IMG/VR virus record: IMGVR_UViG_3300001450_005500
Span: 1-64,000 of that record
Reading direction: 5' to 3' (one strand)
Source of the DNA: a virus
Length of the DNA stretch: 64,000 bases
Positions 51,301-63,100 of this stretch are shown here, in pieces (within the stretch, counting starts at the first letter, position 1; each line of letters begins with the position of its first letter). The position numbers and the translations under genes are program-made. The notes beneath the pieces are model-generated. The model saw only the letters and a program-made list of their open reading frames with translations. It was not told the DNA's origin and did not search any database.

Positions 51301-53990
51301 GAGATACTTGGAATGGTGATGGATGGAATGATGATGCACCTGAAGTAGCAGAGATTGATGCTGAGACAAGAAATAATGAAATAATAAATAATAGAAACAA
51401 TGCTTTAACTGCTCCTGTAGACGCAGGAGGAGATCCTTTAAACTCAGATCAGCCTATAGAATCAGCAGATGTTACAGATGTTAGTGCTAAAGATATAAAT
51501 AATGTAGTACCTTCTAATGCTACAGATCTATTTAATAAAGGTGACGGTTTTAAATATAATAAAAATAAAAACAATGCTCCTTCCAAAAATGATAATACAG
51601 AAACTTCTAATAGTAAAGGTGATGATGTAGAAGTTACTGATGAGATGATTACGAATGCTACTGTAACAGGTGATGATGAGACTGTTACAGTAGTAGATGA
51701 AAACAAAGACAAAGTTGTAAACAATGTTAATAATCAAGTAGTTGATGGAGAGATACCTGGAGGTAGTCAGGGATGGAATCATCAAAGTGTAACAAGTCCT
51801 GGTTTTCAATCTTTTTACGCGCAAGGATTTGGAAAAAGTCCTTATGACTGGTTAGGAGATGCTGGATTAATTTATGGAGCCCAAGCAGGTATAGGAAATA
51901 CTAAGAAATTTTGGGACGAGTATCAAAGTCTTCCAAATGAAAATTTCTCAGAAGGAGTTGGAAAAAGACGTGAAGATAGATTAAATAATAACTTGGACAT
52001 TATAGATGCATCTAAAAAGAATACTAAACGTGATTTACGTCAGGATTTAAATACACAATTAAGAGGTAATAGAAATACTGCTTCTTCTTTTGGTAATTTA
52101 AATGCGAGAGATCAAAATGCATTTAATACATATGCAGAGAACTCTATAGATTCTGATATTAAATACGGTATGATGAATCTTGATAAGCAGGGTGATTTAG
52201 CCGATGCTGAATTTGAAAGCGATAAATTAGAAGCTAAAGGAGATTGGACAGTTAGAGGCAATGACCAAAATGATTTAAGTGGGTACTACACTCAGCTAGG
52301 AGCCGATAAACAAAACATTGCTAAGAATATGATGGAGCTTGCTAAAAACAAAAACAAAGGCTTTGCAAGTTTGCTACAAGGTAACGCTCTTAATAGTTCA
52401 GGAGGATTCCAATTTGGACCTAATGGACAATTAGTTCCTAATAACAATTCAACTACTAATAATGTTACTAATAATTATCATCAAACCCCAACAGGAGAGT
52501 GGGAACTATGTCCTGGAGGAAAGTGTGGTGATGGATCAAAAGGAGTCCCTGAAGGAGAAATCCCTGAAGGAGAAATAATAGACAATACAGTTCCTGCTGA
52601 TAATACAGAGGTTCCTACTGATAATACAGAAGTAATTACTAATACAGATGGAGATCCTGGGGAAAATAAAAGTGATGTAGTAACTAATACTGAATACCAA
52701 CCTTCAGGATACTTTAAAACAGAAAACAAAGTAGGAGGGTTAAAAGAATTTAGTGGAGATTATTCTCCTATTAATGACGATGGAAGTTTAAATACTGGTT
52801 ACTATCAAGAGTGGTTAAACATACATAAAGATCCAACTGGTAAAAAATTAAGTAGATTGACGCAAGGAGGGAAACAAGGTAACACAAATACTTACTCTGA
52901 TGACATAGGTGTAAATGCAAGACCAGAAGATGCTGGAGCTGATTGGCAAATGCAGTTTCCTGGTAGGGATAATGCTGTAGGTAAGAACGTTAAGACTACT
53001 GCAGATTGGTATGGAGAAGATTATTTAAGACATTTAATATCTACTGGACAATATAATCCGTCAGCCGCAGATGGTGAAGACGGATATACTAGTGGATTAT
53101 TAACAGGAAAAGGATCTGGTACTTATCAAATACCTTTAAATCCTGACTCTAAAACAATGGAAAGTACTACTACTTTTCAAGGAGGTGAAGACTTAGATCC
53201 TTCAACATGGAATAAAACTCAAAAAGATGCATGGTTAGCTGCTAATGAAGGAATGACAATAGAAGATGCTATATCTATGTATAACCCAGAAGTACAAAAG
53301 TATGGGGGACCTATTGCTAAGATGATGTATGGAACTAAAGTTAAAAAGAATCCATATAGATATGGAACTAAAGTTAAGAGATATGATGAGGGAGATCATG
53401 TTCATCCACATCAAGAACCTATTTCAGATAACGTAAGACAAGATTATCACGATATGTATGGTAAAAATGGGGCAGGTATGAAAAAAAGGCAGATAAATAA
53501 TATGCTAAATACACTAAATCCTAGTGTTAGCGATACTATATTTATGCAGCCTAATTTTGAAATGGCACCAGAAAACACTGAATCATCGGAGGCATTTATA
53601 CCTAACTCTAGTAAAAAAACTAATATGATGAAGGACTTTATGATGGATAATTATACAGAAAATCAAGGAAACGGAGAAGAGTATTCAATGAGTTTTATGG
53701 AACCTTTTACAACTTTATTTAATTCTGCAGGTTCTAAAACTACGCATAACAATAAAGGTGGACAAGGAGCTATGTTTAATAAAGTTCCTTTAGCATCTAA
53801 CTATGATGAGGCTAGTAAAACTGGAAATGTAGAGAAAGCCATTGAGTACGCAACGCCTACGCCAGTAGAAAAACATGGAGGATTAGTTAACTATTTTATG
53901 AGCGAAAAGGACAGAAATAGAAAGAATAATCGTAATTTAGCGGATCAAAGAATTTCTGAGTTCCAAACTTTTATGAAAAATAGAAAATAG
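48324..53990 (+). CDS. giant low-complexity virion protein with repeated GG motifs
   Basis: 1888 aa. Gly-rich stretch at about 370-465 (GGGGAGGMDF, GGGGGGFDMKN). An ordered segment at about 535-700 includes THENGGTFMDVPAEGEGN and EKGEVADVENN. A disordered acidic middle holds tandem repeats (EGEIPEGEI, DNTEVPTDNTEV). Motifs of the KHGGxV/FNDGG/KYGGPI type are scattered from the N-terminus (AEGGGAGG) to the C-terminus (EKHGGLVNYF), with a doubled RYGTKVKRYDEG-like unit near the end. No enzyme motif was found. It is probably a head-internal or ejected protein, or an assembly tether. Confidence 0.6.
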   Translation: MKTSNYNNRLSRPYPIFAEGGGAGGGAGMMNTRGMMDQQKVEKKVNHTTGTFLMDAGKWALNTAVTPLETIAGREIYEPEFNYSGWDKADAVTSGISSAATDIVGTYFGGPFYTMGKKAVSSSLNKVDPNNKLSYRPGEGQVTKHGGDVSYKIGNREYKTRGSIGGRLAGNSRRFNDGGTPGGGFDMSKLAGLLGGNTGNAGTDGFMSMLTGGNSTDAAVNGNSTGELMSNLTGSLGGGDKLQGIMGTYGKASGKVNPNRIDGDTMSKGLDRNWSGMDGGLISTWTDKTPNQVNALAAFDKEKDVANNFANSEGESGMRMYSNDPGSGNSNVVSYGNDANNAYTDWANSRTAVGNDNWNRAGNTIAKLGSLASNYVGGGGAPGGDGSAMFSGGGGSNSFFSGMGGSSAGGFDPSSLMGNGGGFDISSLTGGGGAGGMDFSSMLGGGGGGFDMKNLGKYFGMNAPGSVEHGGHIKNKDMKTKLYYDGANVRKYGYGADVETSGSHKMPDGSMMKNSEMDYETESTLPSGVSWDGNQYNVAPDANTTFEITEGNTHENGGTFMDVPAEGEGNTVIEAEKGEVADVENNETYIWSKNKVPGTNLTFAKRKMNRDKKASTIETELETLSSSTTTDEYRKNTLMRQLMLLEVEENADKDLQGNIKRKKELKERIDLDNLLIGNTAIAKNGSYVKKGKRKKLTAFQESIYNNSIMRMGTEVKYEEGTEVKKPKKPVRPFGNPTDMSFQKKMRDYKKAMKTYETDMSSYEASQNKKTNTNTDNSGNNAETSDLYTPAAATNNSIETGLEKSTESQFNVEEKDGKYEYTVNGRKVSASEYDKAISDFEADPENFATVPYQSGNINLTKTQVENNIPPSSESDNIENSELPPQEDLVPQYNAEGILTGFKKPDATPAAVEPETPVSIPPKSVESIPVDEEAVDIQGSKIPEDLQVSMDNRAAQIADNKKAAAQRYDVPEDSLIYNDAGDLVPEKGTKSKSNGDTWNGDGWNDDAPEVAEIDAETRNNEIINNRNNALTAPVDAGGDPLNSDQPIESADVTDVSAKDINNVVPSNATDLFNKGDGFKYNKNKNNAPSKNDNTETSNSKGDDVEVTDEMITNATVTGDDETVTVVDENKDKVVNNVNNQVVDGEIPGGSQGWNHQSVTSPGFQSFYAQGFGKSPYDWLGDAGLIYGAQAGIGNTKKFWDEYQSLPNENFSEGVGKRREDRLNNNLDIIDASKKNTKRDLRQDLNTQLRGNRNTASSFGNLNARDQNAFNTYAENSIDSDIKYGMMNLDKQGDLADAEFESDKLEAKGDWTVRGNDQNDLSGYYTQLGADKQNIAKNMMELAKNKNKGFASLLQGNALNSSGGFQFGPNGQLVPNNNSTTNNVTNNYHQTPTGEWELCPGGKCGDGSKGVPEGEIPEGEIIDNTVPADNTEVPTDNTEVITNTDGDPGENKSDVVTNTEYQPSGYFKTENKVGGLKEFSGDYSPINDDGSLNTGYYQEWLNIHKDPTGKKLSRLTQGGKQGNTNTYSDDIGVNARPEDAGADWQMQFPGRDNAVGKNVKTTADWYGEDYLRHLISTGQYNPSAADGEDGYTSGLLTGKGSGTYQIPLNPDSKTMESTTTFQGGEDLDPSTWNKTQKDAWLAANEGMTIEDAISMYNPEVQKYGGPIAKMMYGTKVKKNPYRYGTKVKRYDEGDHVHPHQEPISDNVRQDYHDMYGKNGAGMKKRQINNMLNTLNPSVSDTIFMQPNFEMAPENTESSEAFIPNSSKKTNMMKDFMMDNYTENQGNGEEYSMSFMEPFTTLFNSAGSKTTHNNKGGQGAMFNKVPLASNYDEASKTGNVEKAIEYATPTPVEKHGGLVNYFMSEKDRNRKNNRNLADQRISEFQTFMKNRK

Positions 53991-53992
53991 AT

Positions 53993-56900
53993 ATGTCAAG
54001 ATATTATAAAACAACAGCAACTCCTACAGTAGATTACGGCTTTGAATTACCATTTGATGAGTTATTCAGAGCTAAAGAGTATAAAGATAAGCGACATGAT
54101 AAATCATTAGAAACTTTACAAACTTCTTACGATGAAATGATGCAGATGAATTATAAGCCTGACGATGAAGGAACTGTAAATGGTTGGAAAAGTAATATAC
54201 AAGATATTTATACTAAATATTCTCAAATGCCTGATTTAAGTAACGCTGAAGGCCTTATAAAAAGAGATATACAAGGTGCTATACCTTCTAAAGACATTCA
54301 AGATGTACAATTCAATTATGATAGATGGGTAGCTGAGCAACAAAATATAATGGAGCTCAAGAAAAATAACCAGTATAATCCTGCAAATGATCCTAATATA
54401 GGTAATGTGGGTCCTACTCTTGATCAATTCGATGCAGACGGAAATCTTACAGTTCAAGGAACTAATAGAGAGTTTGACTATGCTGAAGGAGGGGACAGAA
54501 GTAAAGCTAAAGCTTTCGAAGAATCTTTCTTTAACAATATGCCTGATCATCAAAGAACACAACAAGGAATTGCAAATAAAGCAGCGTTTGGTTCTGAATC
54601 TTGGCAAGAGCAATATTCTAGTTTAATTTATCATTATGGTGAAAAGAATATTAAAGATGATTTTATAAAAGCAGCTAATGGAGATCCAGCCGCTATGAAG
54701 AGGATGCAAGAGAAATCTTATGATATGTTGTATAACACAGGTATGGAAAGATTTGGTGTAGAGTTTAATAATGGAAAGAATAATGGAAAGAATAACAACG
54801 GCAATAATACAGATGTAACTACACCAAGTAGTTATTATAACAAAGTTATTAATAGGGCTAGTACTCCTGATGGAACTGATTTAAGTTCATCAGAATTAAT
54901 AACCTTAACAGGTAATGAAGGTACACTTGTACCTAATTCAACAGCTGTTAATGGTACGGGAGTAGCTCCTGATGATAATAGATTATATGTTTCTCCTAGC
55001 TTCCAAGGAAATCTTCCTTATTTTGTTTCTCCAGACGCTTCTATGTGGACATCTGATAATAAAGGAGAATGGGTAAATACTGATGAGGAAGGTTCTGCAA
55101 TAGACAGACAGATTCAATCACATCAATATCAACTTCTTAAAGAGTTTTACGAAGGTGCAAATGTAAGTTTTGATAATATGGGTGAAGAAATACAAAGTAT
55201 ATCTGATCTTACAAGTGTAAAAAACAGAGTTGTAGCTATACAGCCAGGAGAATATATAGAGCCTGCCTTATACCTTGATCAAAACTTAATGGAACTTTTA
55301 CCTGCAGAAGAGTTGGCTAAATTGAAAAACAGTAAAGGAGGATTAGATAAGTCTGCTGTGCAAAATGCTAAACCTATACTATTAACTGAAGATTTAAAAC
55401 AAAAAATGTTAAGTAAGTTGAATCAGAATATCTCATCAAGTACTGAACTTATGGGACCTTATTTGACAGGAGAAGGGCTAAGTGCTCAACAAAGTAAGCA
55501 ATTAATACAATTACAAAATAGTGGTATATATGATCCATTTGGTACTGAAGCTCGTAATATCTATAAAGCAAATGAAAAATATTTAAACGACTTAAGTGAT
55601 GAGGACAGAATAGCATACGAAAACTTTACAAAAGTTCTTGAAGCCCCTGGATTTAAAGGAGCAGATTATGAGTTTGTCCCATTAAGTGGTAATAATACTT
55701 TCTTAGAATATGTCCCAGGTCTTAATGGAGAAGAAGGAACAAACCAAATGCTCACATATGGAACTGCTTATTTTACAGAACAAGAGTTAGATAATATTAT
55801 AAATACTATACCTGAAGAAGATAGAACTTTTGAAACTATAGAAGAGGATGATAGATTCTGGGATTTTGACGGAAGTAATCTTTGGATCGAACAATTGACA
55901 GAAAAGAATATAATTCAAAAAACAACTCACAGTGTTAAATCTACAGATCCTAATGGTAAAGCAACTCAGGTACCTGTATATGGTATATCTATGGTTTTAC
56001 GTAACCCAGTAGGAGGACAAGCTCGTGCGAGATATGATGATGGTATTATGAAAATGGGAACAGATAAATCGGCTCAATATGGTGATCAATGGGATCAAAA
56101 TTTAAATAAGAGTTTAAATATAATATCCTCAACTAATGAGCTTGAAAGAGGAAGGAAGGGTAGAAATACTTCTAATAGATATATGATAGAAGGATATGTA
56201 GGAAACAATATACCTGGAGCAGAAGTAAGCGGTGCTTTCAATACTCCTGATATGGTAAACAGTCGACAGTTATTGTTTGACAATGTTATTGCCAATGAGA
56301 ATACAGGTATTGTGTCTCAGTTAGATAGGCTTAAAGATATTGATCCTGCTTTACATGGAGAATTATCAAATTATATTTCTGATGAGATAGAATGGTTAAC
56401 AAGATTAAACGAGACAAATGGTAATGCAGGTGCTCTTACGGCCTTTATGAATAAAGAGTATGGCGGTAAAGATTTAATTAAATTAAGAGCTGATCTTAAT
56501 CAAAAAGCTGGGAGAGTTATAAGAATGAATTCATTGATTAATCCACAAATGCATAATGCTTTAGTTAAGGATTATACAGACTCTGAATTAAGAGAATCTT
56601 CTAGAGTTATAGTAAGTGATTTTACTAGGTTAGATAATAGTTTAGATGCTTCAAATAGTAATAATAATATAGGTATTGAAAATGGTCGGGTAACAGATTT
56701 TGATTTATTAAGAACTGCTACTGATAGACAAGCAACTATTGAGGGCTACACTCCTATTAATGATACAGAGTATTCAAATATAACGTTAAAAGACGGTAAT
56801 AATGGAGTAAATGGTGCATACCTTAACCCAGGGGCACAAGGATCTTTAAATTCTTTAAATACTTTTGCTTCTGCAAACAACATGAATATAACAGTGACTA

Positions 56901-57124
56901 GTATGTTTAGACTACCCGCTTATAATAAAATAGTAAAAGGGCATCAGGATAGTCCTCATCTAGACGGTAATGCGCTTGATCTTGATTTAAGCTCAGGTAG
57001 ACAAATTAAACAAGCATTTGATAGTCAAGATCCTACAGTTAGAGGAGCGATAAGATCTATACAACTACACGGGGATCATTATCATGTTATTTTAAAAAAT
57101 AGTACACAATCTAAAGGCGAATAA
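53993..57124 (+). CDS. virion protein with C-terminal M15 peptidase (ejected lysin)
   Basis: 1043 aa. The N-terminus (MSRYYKTTATPTVDYGFELP ... FDELFRAKEYKDKR) resembles structural proteins preceding ejection proteins in crAss-like phages. A long helical middle carries an Asn/Gly/Lys tandem repeat near 262-273 (NGKNNGKNNNGNN). The last ~110 residues are an M15-type zinc peptidase: SMFRLPAYN, then SPHLDGNALDLD (H989, D996) and LHGDHYHVIL (H1031 as third ligand). It probably cuts peptidoglycan peptides during DNA entry, a task distinct from the lytic enzyme at 8976. Confidence 0.8.
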   Translation: MSRYYKTTATPTVDYGFELPFDELFRAKEYKDKRHDKSLETLQTSYDEMMQMNYKPDDEGTVNGWKSNIQDIYTKYSQMPDLSNAEGLIKRDIQGAIPSKDIQDVQFNYDRWVAEQQNIMELKKNNQYNPANDPNIGNVGPTLDQFDADGNLTVQGTNREFDYAEGGDRSKAKAFEESFFNNMPDHQRTQQGIANKAAFGSESWQEQYSSLIYHYGEKNIKDDFIKAANGDPAAMKRMQEKSYDMLYNTGMERFGVEFNNGKNNGKNNNGNNTDVTTPSSYYNKVINRASTPDGTDLSSSELITLTGNEGTLVPNSTAVNGTGVAPDDNRLYVSPSFQGNLPYFVSPDASMWTSDNKGEWVNTDEEGSAIDRQIQSHQYQLLKEFYEGANVSFDNMGEEIQSISDLTSVKNRVVAIQPGEYIEPALYLDQNLMELLPAEELAKLKNSKGGLDKSAVQNAKPILLTEDLKQKMLSKLNQNISSSTELMGPYLTGEGLSAQQSKQLIQLQNSGIYDPFGTEARNIYKANEKYLNDLSDEDRIAYENFTKVLEAPGFKGADYEFVPLSGNNTFLEYVPGLNGEEGTNQMLTYGTAYFTEQELDNIINTIPEEDRTFETIEEDDRFWDFDGSNLWIEQLTEKNIIQKTTHSVKSTDPNGKATQVPVYGISMVLRNPVGGQARARYDDGIMKMGTDKSAQYGDQWDQNLNKSLNIISSTNELERGRKGRNTSNRYMIEGYVGNNIPGAEVSGAFNTPDMVNSRQLLFDNVIANENTGIVSQLDRLKDIDPALHGELSNYISDEIEWLTRLNETNGNAGALTAFMNKEYGGKDLIKLRADLNQKAGRVIRMNSLINPQMHNALVKDYTDSELRESSRVIVSDFTRLDNSLDASNSNNNIGIENGRVTDFDLLRTATDRQATIEGYTPINDTEYSNITLKDGNNGVNGAYLNPGAQGSLNSLNTFASANNMNITVTSMFRLPAYNKIVKGHQDSPHLDGNALDLDLSSGRQIKQAFDSQDPTVRGAIRSIQLHGDHYHVILKNSTQSKGE

Positions 57125-57126
57125 AT

Positions 57127-60100
57127 ATGTCTAAAAAACAGTACAGACCTATCGATAAATACGATGAGGCTATGGAAAACATGGAAGTTAACCAGAGCGA
57201 AACTAATCGTGAATTTTTACAAGATAATCCTATAATTCAAAATGATTATGATGATAGAATGGATAATCTTTATAAAATAGATAATAAAGGTCTTAAAGAT
57301 ATAAAAAATATTTACGACACTGCTGACGATGAGACTATAAAAATATTACGAAATAGGCAAAACGATGAAAATCTTGATGCCATATTAACGTCTCCTTATA
57401 TAGCAGATAACACTCCTACATACATAGCCCCTAAGGGAACTCCAGGATATGCAAATCTTTTTGAACAGCAATCTGACCCAAGAAATACTTGGAATCAAAT
57501 ATGGAATTCTGCAGATAGGATTCATGGTGATGCTATAAAATATAATATTCTTACTGACGAACTAGAGTTAAAGGATATATTAAAAGAAAAAAGTGAATTA
57601 CAGAAGCAGGAGAATTTAATAAAGGGCTTTGAAAAAGATCAGCAAGATGCTAAAAGATTATCTGAAATAGAGAAACAAGCTGCTGAGTTACAAAGTGAAA
57701 TTAAAAAGAATAAACTTGAACTTCAAGAAACTGAAAAAGGTATAGCAGAAAGACCTGTAGACGCAATGTTTTCTGCTGAGGGTAGAAGATTAATGGACGA
57801 GGAAAGTTCTGATTTCACTGACTATTGGATGTCAGGAGAAATGGGAGAAGATATAGGAGGAGCTATGTCTGATTTTAAAATGTTAAGTATGGCACTTGCT
57901 ACAGGTTATGGTAGTAATAAACTGGCTAAGTATGCAAAAAGACTTCCTGGCGCCTGGGGTAAAGTAATTCCACCTGTAGTAACTTTAGGAGGTATGCTAG
58001 CGGGTGGAGGATTTGCTTATAAAATGAGACAGCATGAATCGGATGCTGAAGCTTACGGTGCTTATGAGCAACGTGTAAAAGATCTTGAAGCTAGGCATTT
58101 ACTTACTACAGGCCAACCACCTACTGCTAAACAAAAAGAATCTATACAAGGAGAAGCTATAAAAGGTATGAAATCTATGCATCAACAGAATATGAATCTG
58201 TTAGCAGGTGATTTCGCACAAGTATCTATGATGTTTGTTCCGTGGGGAAAAGTTATGAGTCCTTTTGTAGCGGCAGGATCTAAAATACCAGGAGTGGCGG
58301 CAGCAGGATCTAAACTATCTACAGGTATGAATAAGCTGCCTAAATGGGCTTGGAATCCTAGAAATGCTAATAGACTTAGAACAATGGGAAGAGCTGTTCC
58401 TATTATGGGGGCTAATGGATTTTGGGAGGGATTTGAGGAAGGTTATCAATACACACTTGCAGATGATTATAAACAAGGAAAGTATGACGAATACGATCCA
58501 GGATTTTTTGAAAATCTTCCACCATCTTTTGATGCAACAGTAGGATCTGTACCAGGAGTATATAACACATTAGTAGGCAATCCTGTAAGAGGATTATTTG
58601 GGTTTACAGAGCATAGAGATAACAATAGAACTGACTCTAAAGAATTTAGAAATGCTGTTAGAGCAGGAGGGCTTTTAGGATTATTTATGGGAGGTGGTAT
58701 AAGTCTTGCACAAAATGCTTTAGACTTTGCAGAGAATAAAACAGTAAAAGCTAAATACCAAGAAGAGTATAATTTAATAAATGATAATTTAGATAAATAT
58801 TATGATAGTCAGCAGAGGTCAGATAGAGCAGACATATTATATAATGTGTTTGAAAAGGACGGTGGTAAAAGACTAACACGAGCTTTAAGATCTCACGAAG
58901 AATATACACAACAGGAAGGACTTACTGACAAATCAGACATGGTTGAATACGGTAAGGTAAATAAAGAAGTAGCAGATTTAAAGTCTTACTATGATCTTTT
59001 ACAAGGGGATAAATATAAAAATCTTACTAAAGAAGATAAAGTAGATGCATTAAAGGCGTTTTCTCATATGAGACATGTATCTGAAACTAATATATCAGAA
59101 GCAGCAATAGCCGAGAAAGAAGCTAGTAGAATAGCAAAAAAAGCTAGAAAATCTTTTCCGAGTGATGAGCAATTTAATTTATGGCAATTAGCTATGAATG
59201 TAATGTCATTAAAAGCTATTGGAGCGTCTCATAAAAAAGTTAAACCAGGTAAAGAAAAATATGGTTCCGCAGCATACACTAAATTTGTAAACTCTTCTTT
59301 TATAAAAGCTAATAATAAACTATTAAAAGAAGCTGAGGCAGAATTAAAAGCTAAAATGAAAGAGTTAGGTGTTAAAACTATTCCTGAAATATCAGAAAAT
59401 AAAACTTATACTGATGCTCTAGTTCGTAAAAATGGGGGACTTATGGGAGCTGCTATTATTGCACCACAATTGATGGATATGCAAGATGCTAATAAAGCAT
59501 TTAAGATTAAGAAGAATCCTTTTTACATGGATATGAAGGCGTGGAAAAAAGCTACTGATGCATATAATAAAAGAAAAACTAAAGAAATTAATGATTACTT
59601 AAATAGTACTAAGGCTAAAGATCAAAATATAAATGAAGGAGATATAGTATGGGCTAGATCAGGAAATTTAAAAGGTAAATATGTTAGAAAATTTGGAATT
59701 AATGGGATTGAAAATAAAGATGGGTTTCACCCTTTAGATGCAGAGGACTTTGCAAGCATGGAGCGAAGAATTCTAGATAAAGATAAAGTTAAAGATATTG
59801 TTTCTAATTCTAATAAACAAAGAACTTCTACTAAAGTTGAAAAAAATAAAGACAGTCAAGACACACAACCTGTTGTAGATGCTTCAAATACACAAGATGA
59901 TACTAAAAAACAACTTAAAGAAGATAAATTAGTTTTAAAACAGAGAAGTGATCAAGATCTTTCTACTCCTGTTTCATTTTCTGCGCAGAATGAAGATTTT
60001 TCATATAAGCATCATCCAAATATTCAAGCGGGTAAAGAAGATGACGCTGTAAATAAATTTGTAAACAGTAGGAGTAGAGAAGACTTGAAAAATCTTATTG

Positions 60101-63100
60101 TACAAATTATTGATATAAATACTGAGGGCGCCCCTTCAAATATAAATGAATTAATATCCAGAAAAGAACCTATAGATGAGAATGTAGATTTAAGAACAGC
60201 TAATGCTAAAAGTCAATTTGGTAGAAATGTTAAAGTCAAAATTAAACTTATAGACCCTAAAACGAATCAATCTGTTGAGACATATCTTTATAACATAGTG
60301 TCTACCAGTGAGATAGAAGAGTCTGATAATATTGTTACTACTTTTAAAAATATATTAAATGCTAGAATTTTAAATAACGGACCTTTATATGGATCTGTAT
60401 CATATGTAGATTTTGGAAAATTTAATAATATACCAGGACAACAAGGTAAAATATCAAAGTTATTTGGTAATAACAAGCCCCACCTAGCAATCAATGATGG
60501 TAAAGGTATAACTGATGGTATAAATCCATATTTTACTGTAACTGAAGATGGTGTAGGTAGAGGTAGATTATATGCTATATTTACAGATCCTGTAGATAAT
60601 ACTACTATTCCTGTTAAGTTAAATAATAGAAACTTAACGAAAGAAGAAACAAATGAGCTATTTGAAATTGTAGAGAAATTTTTAAACTCTACAACACAGG
60701 ACCCTTTTACATTTACATCTTTATATAAAGATACAGGACTAACTGTGTCTCAATATATGAATTTATTAACGTTTGTAAATGATAATACAGATTTAGCAGA
60801 TGACCAATTTGATTTAAATGCAGCTTCCGCAACTACTTTTGGATTTAATCCTTCTACGTCAACGAGATCTGCTCATTTCCAATTTGGTAATCTTACTATA
60901 AATAAAAATATGCTAGATCAAGAAAGATCTAAAGCACGGACAGCTTTTATGAATCATGTAAGTAAATTCAAAAAGAGACATGCACATGCTGCAGGTATCA
61001 ATAGTAGTATATTTGATATTCCTTTTATAGCATCAACAGGAGTTACTGAATTCACTTTCTTAGGAAAAGTATATAAGAAAGGTGTTAATGATAATTATAA
61101 CTCAGATTTTGTAGAAGCTGACAGAGTTTTAACTACTGATTTAGAAGTATTATCTAATGGTAGAATACAAAAAGATAGAAGATTAGTTATAGACATTTAC
61201 GAGTTTACAGGTAAACCTTCAGTTCTTAAAAATGAAGATAAAATAAACGAATTACCTGAAGACCTTAAAGGCGTAGATACTACTCCTGTTAATGATGAGG
61301 AATTTAATCCTGATATGTTTGATCAACCTATGGAGATAATTTTAGAGCCTTCTCCAACTGAGCTTTTAAATCCAAAAGAAGCAAGAGCATATTTAGATAA
61401 AGTACTGGGGACCGCAGTTCCTGTTAGAGTTAAAGACAAATTAGTAAAACTTGGAAGCAATGGCATGGAAGTGTATGCTGCATTTACTAAAGGTGTTATA
61501 GAGTTATCTAAAATGGCACCGAAAGGAGCTGAATATCATGAAGCTTATCATGCTGTAGAAACTTCTTACTTAACTAGTAGTGAAATTGCAGCATTAAATG
61601 CTGAGACTAGATTAAAGCATGGAAAACCTACAGATGCTACTATATCAGAAATACAAAAGAAATATCCTACTTGGGAGTTAACTAAAAACACTGCTGAAAG
61701 CATAGCTCTTAGTGAAATACGTGCAGAAGAATACAGAATGTATGAAACCGCTATTCAAGATGATAGGATTACATTTAAAAATTTAGGAGCTAAATTAAAA
61801 AGATGGTTTAATGAACTTATTGATTATTTAGTACCTATGTTTTCTACTACTACAGCCGCTAAAATATATAGTAGGATTTCAAGAGGACATTATAGAAAAA
61901 ACTCTAATAAAATACTTTCATTATCTATAAACAATCTTTCACAGTCAATAGAAGAGACTGCTTTAGAAGAGGCAGGTTTTTCTATAAGTGATAGAAATGC
62001 AATTGCTACATCTTTAATATACGCTTTAGTAACTAACAAGGGCCTTAAAAATATTAAGAATTTAACAGATATTAAAATAACTGATAATATACTTAAAGGT
62101 TATTTAAATTATATACAAAAGATAAGAAAAGAAGCAGGTAATCAGAGTGTTGCAAATAACTTAGAAATAATAAAAGATAATATAAAGTATTTCTTTGATG
62201 CTGAAACTAATAAAGGATTAGTTCCTGATATACTTTCTCAATATAAAATCAAGTTAGAGACTGACGAAGATACTAAAGGAAATAAAGATGTGTCACAGGC
62301 TATGTCCTCACATTTTGAATACAGTGGTAAAGACAATGCTAGTACAAATACTAAAATATTGCTGTCGTTTTTAGCCAAACGTAACAAGAGGGGGGAGGAA
62401 ATAGTTGATGCTCGTACAGGTTTGACAGAGATAGAAAGGTTTTCAACAGTATGGAATACAATAGAAAAATCTTTAGCAGATATTACTAGCTATGCAGAGT
62501 ATAATTCACAAAATGAGCTAGTGGTATACAACGCTTATGATTTAATGATGAAATCCTTAGAAAGATTATCTGAATTAGTCCCTACTTTTACGGGGCTATC
62601 TTCTAAAATAAAAAACTTAGAGGAGAATGATCAAATTAGATTTTTCAATGCGTTTTCTAAAGCTTCTATGAATTTTGTAACAGGAATCACAGATAAGTGG
62701 TCTTATCAATTACAGGAAGAAGGCGGAGAGTTAATGAATATAGAACAATCAAATACTAGATTTATTGATCCTGCAGTTCAGGGTAGAAAATTTGCTATTA
62801 GAAAAGAGTGGTTAGAAGGATTAAAAAATAAGAAGTTCTTTATATTAAAAGAAGAGGAAGAAAATTTAGATGTTAATACGCCCGTATTAGAAACTATATT
62901 GAAATCTTGGGATATCATGAAGAAGGGATATATGTCTGAACTTAAACGTATGAATAGAGATATGGATTTGAAAGTATCAGAAGAATATAAATCTGAACTA
63001 ATCTCTAATTTAAAAGTTTCTGGTATTTCATTATCTACAATGGGACTAGATGTATTATTAAAAGCAGAAGCTACTGAAGCAGAGTCATTAAAGACTTTAT

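Noticed and set aside
51128-52729. Several minus-strand open frames opposite the giant 48324 gene
   Set aside because: They mirror low-complexity Ser/Asp/Gly codons of the plus-strand gene, start at arbitrary places and have no leader or neighbours in the same sense.
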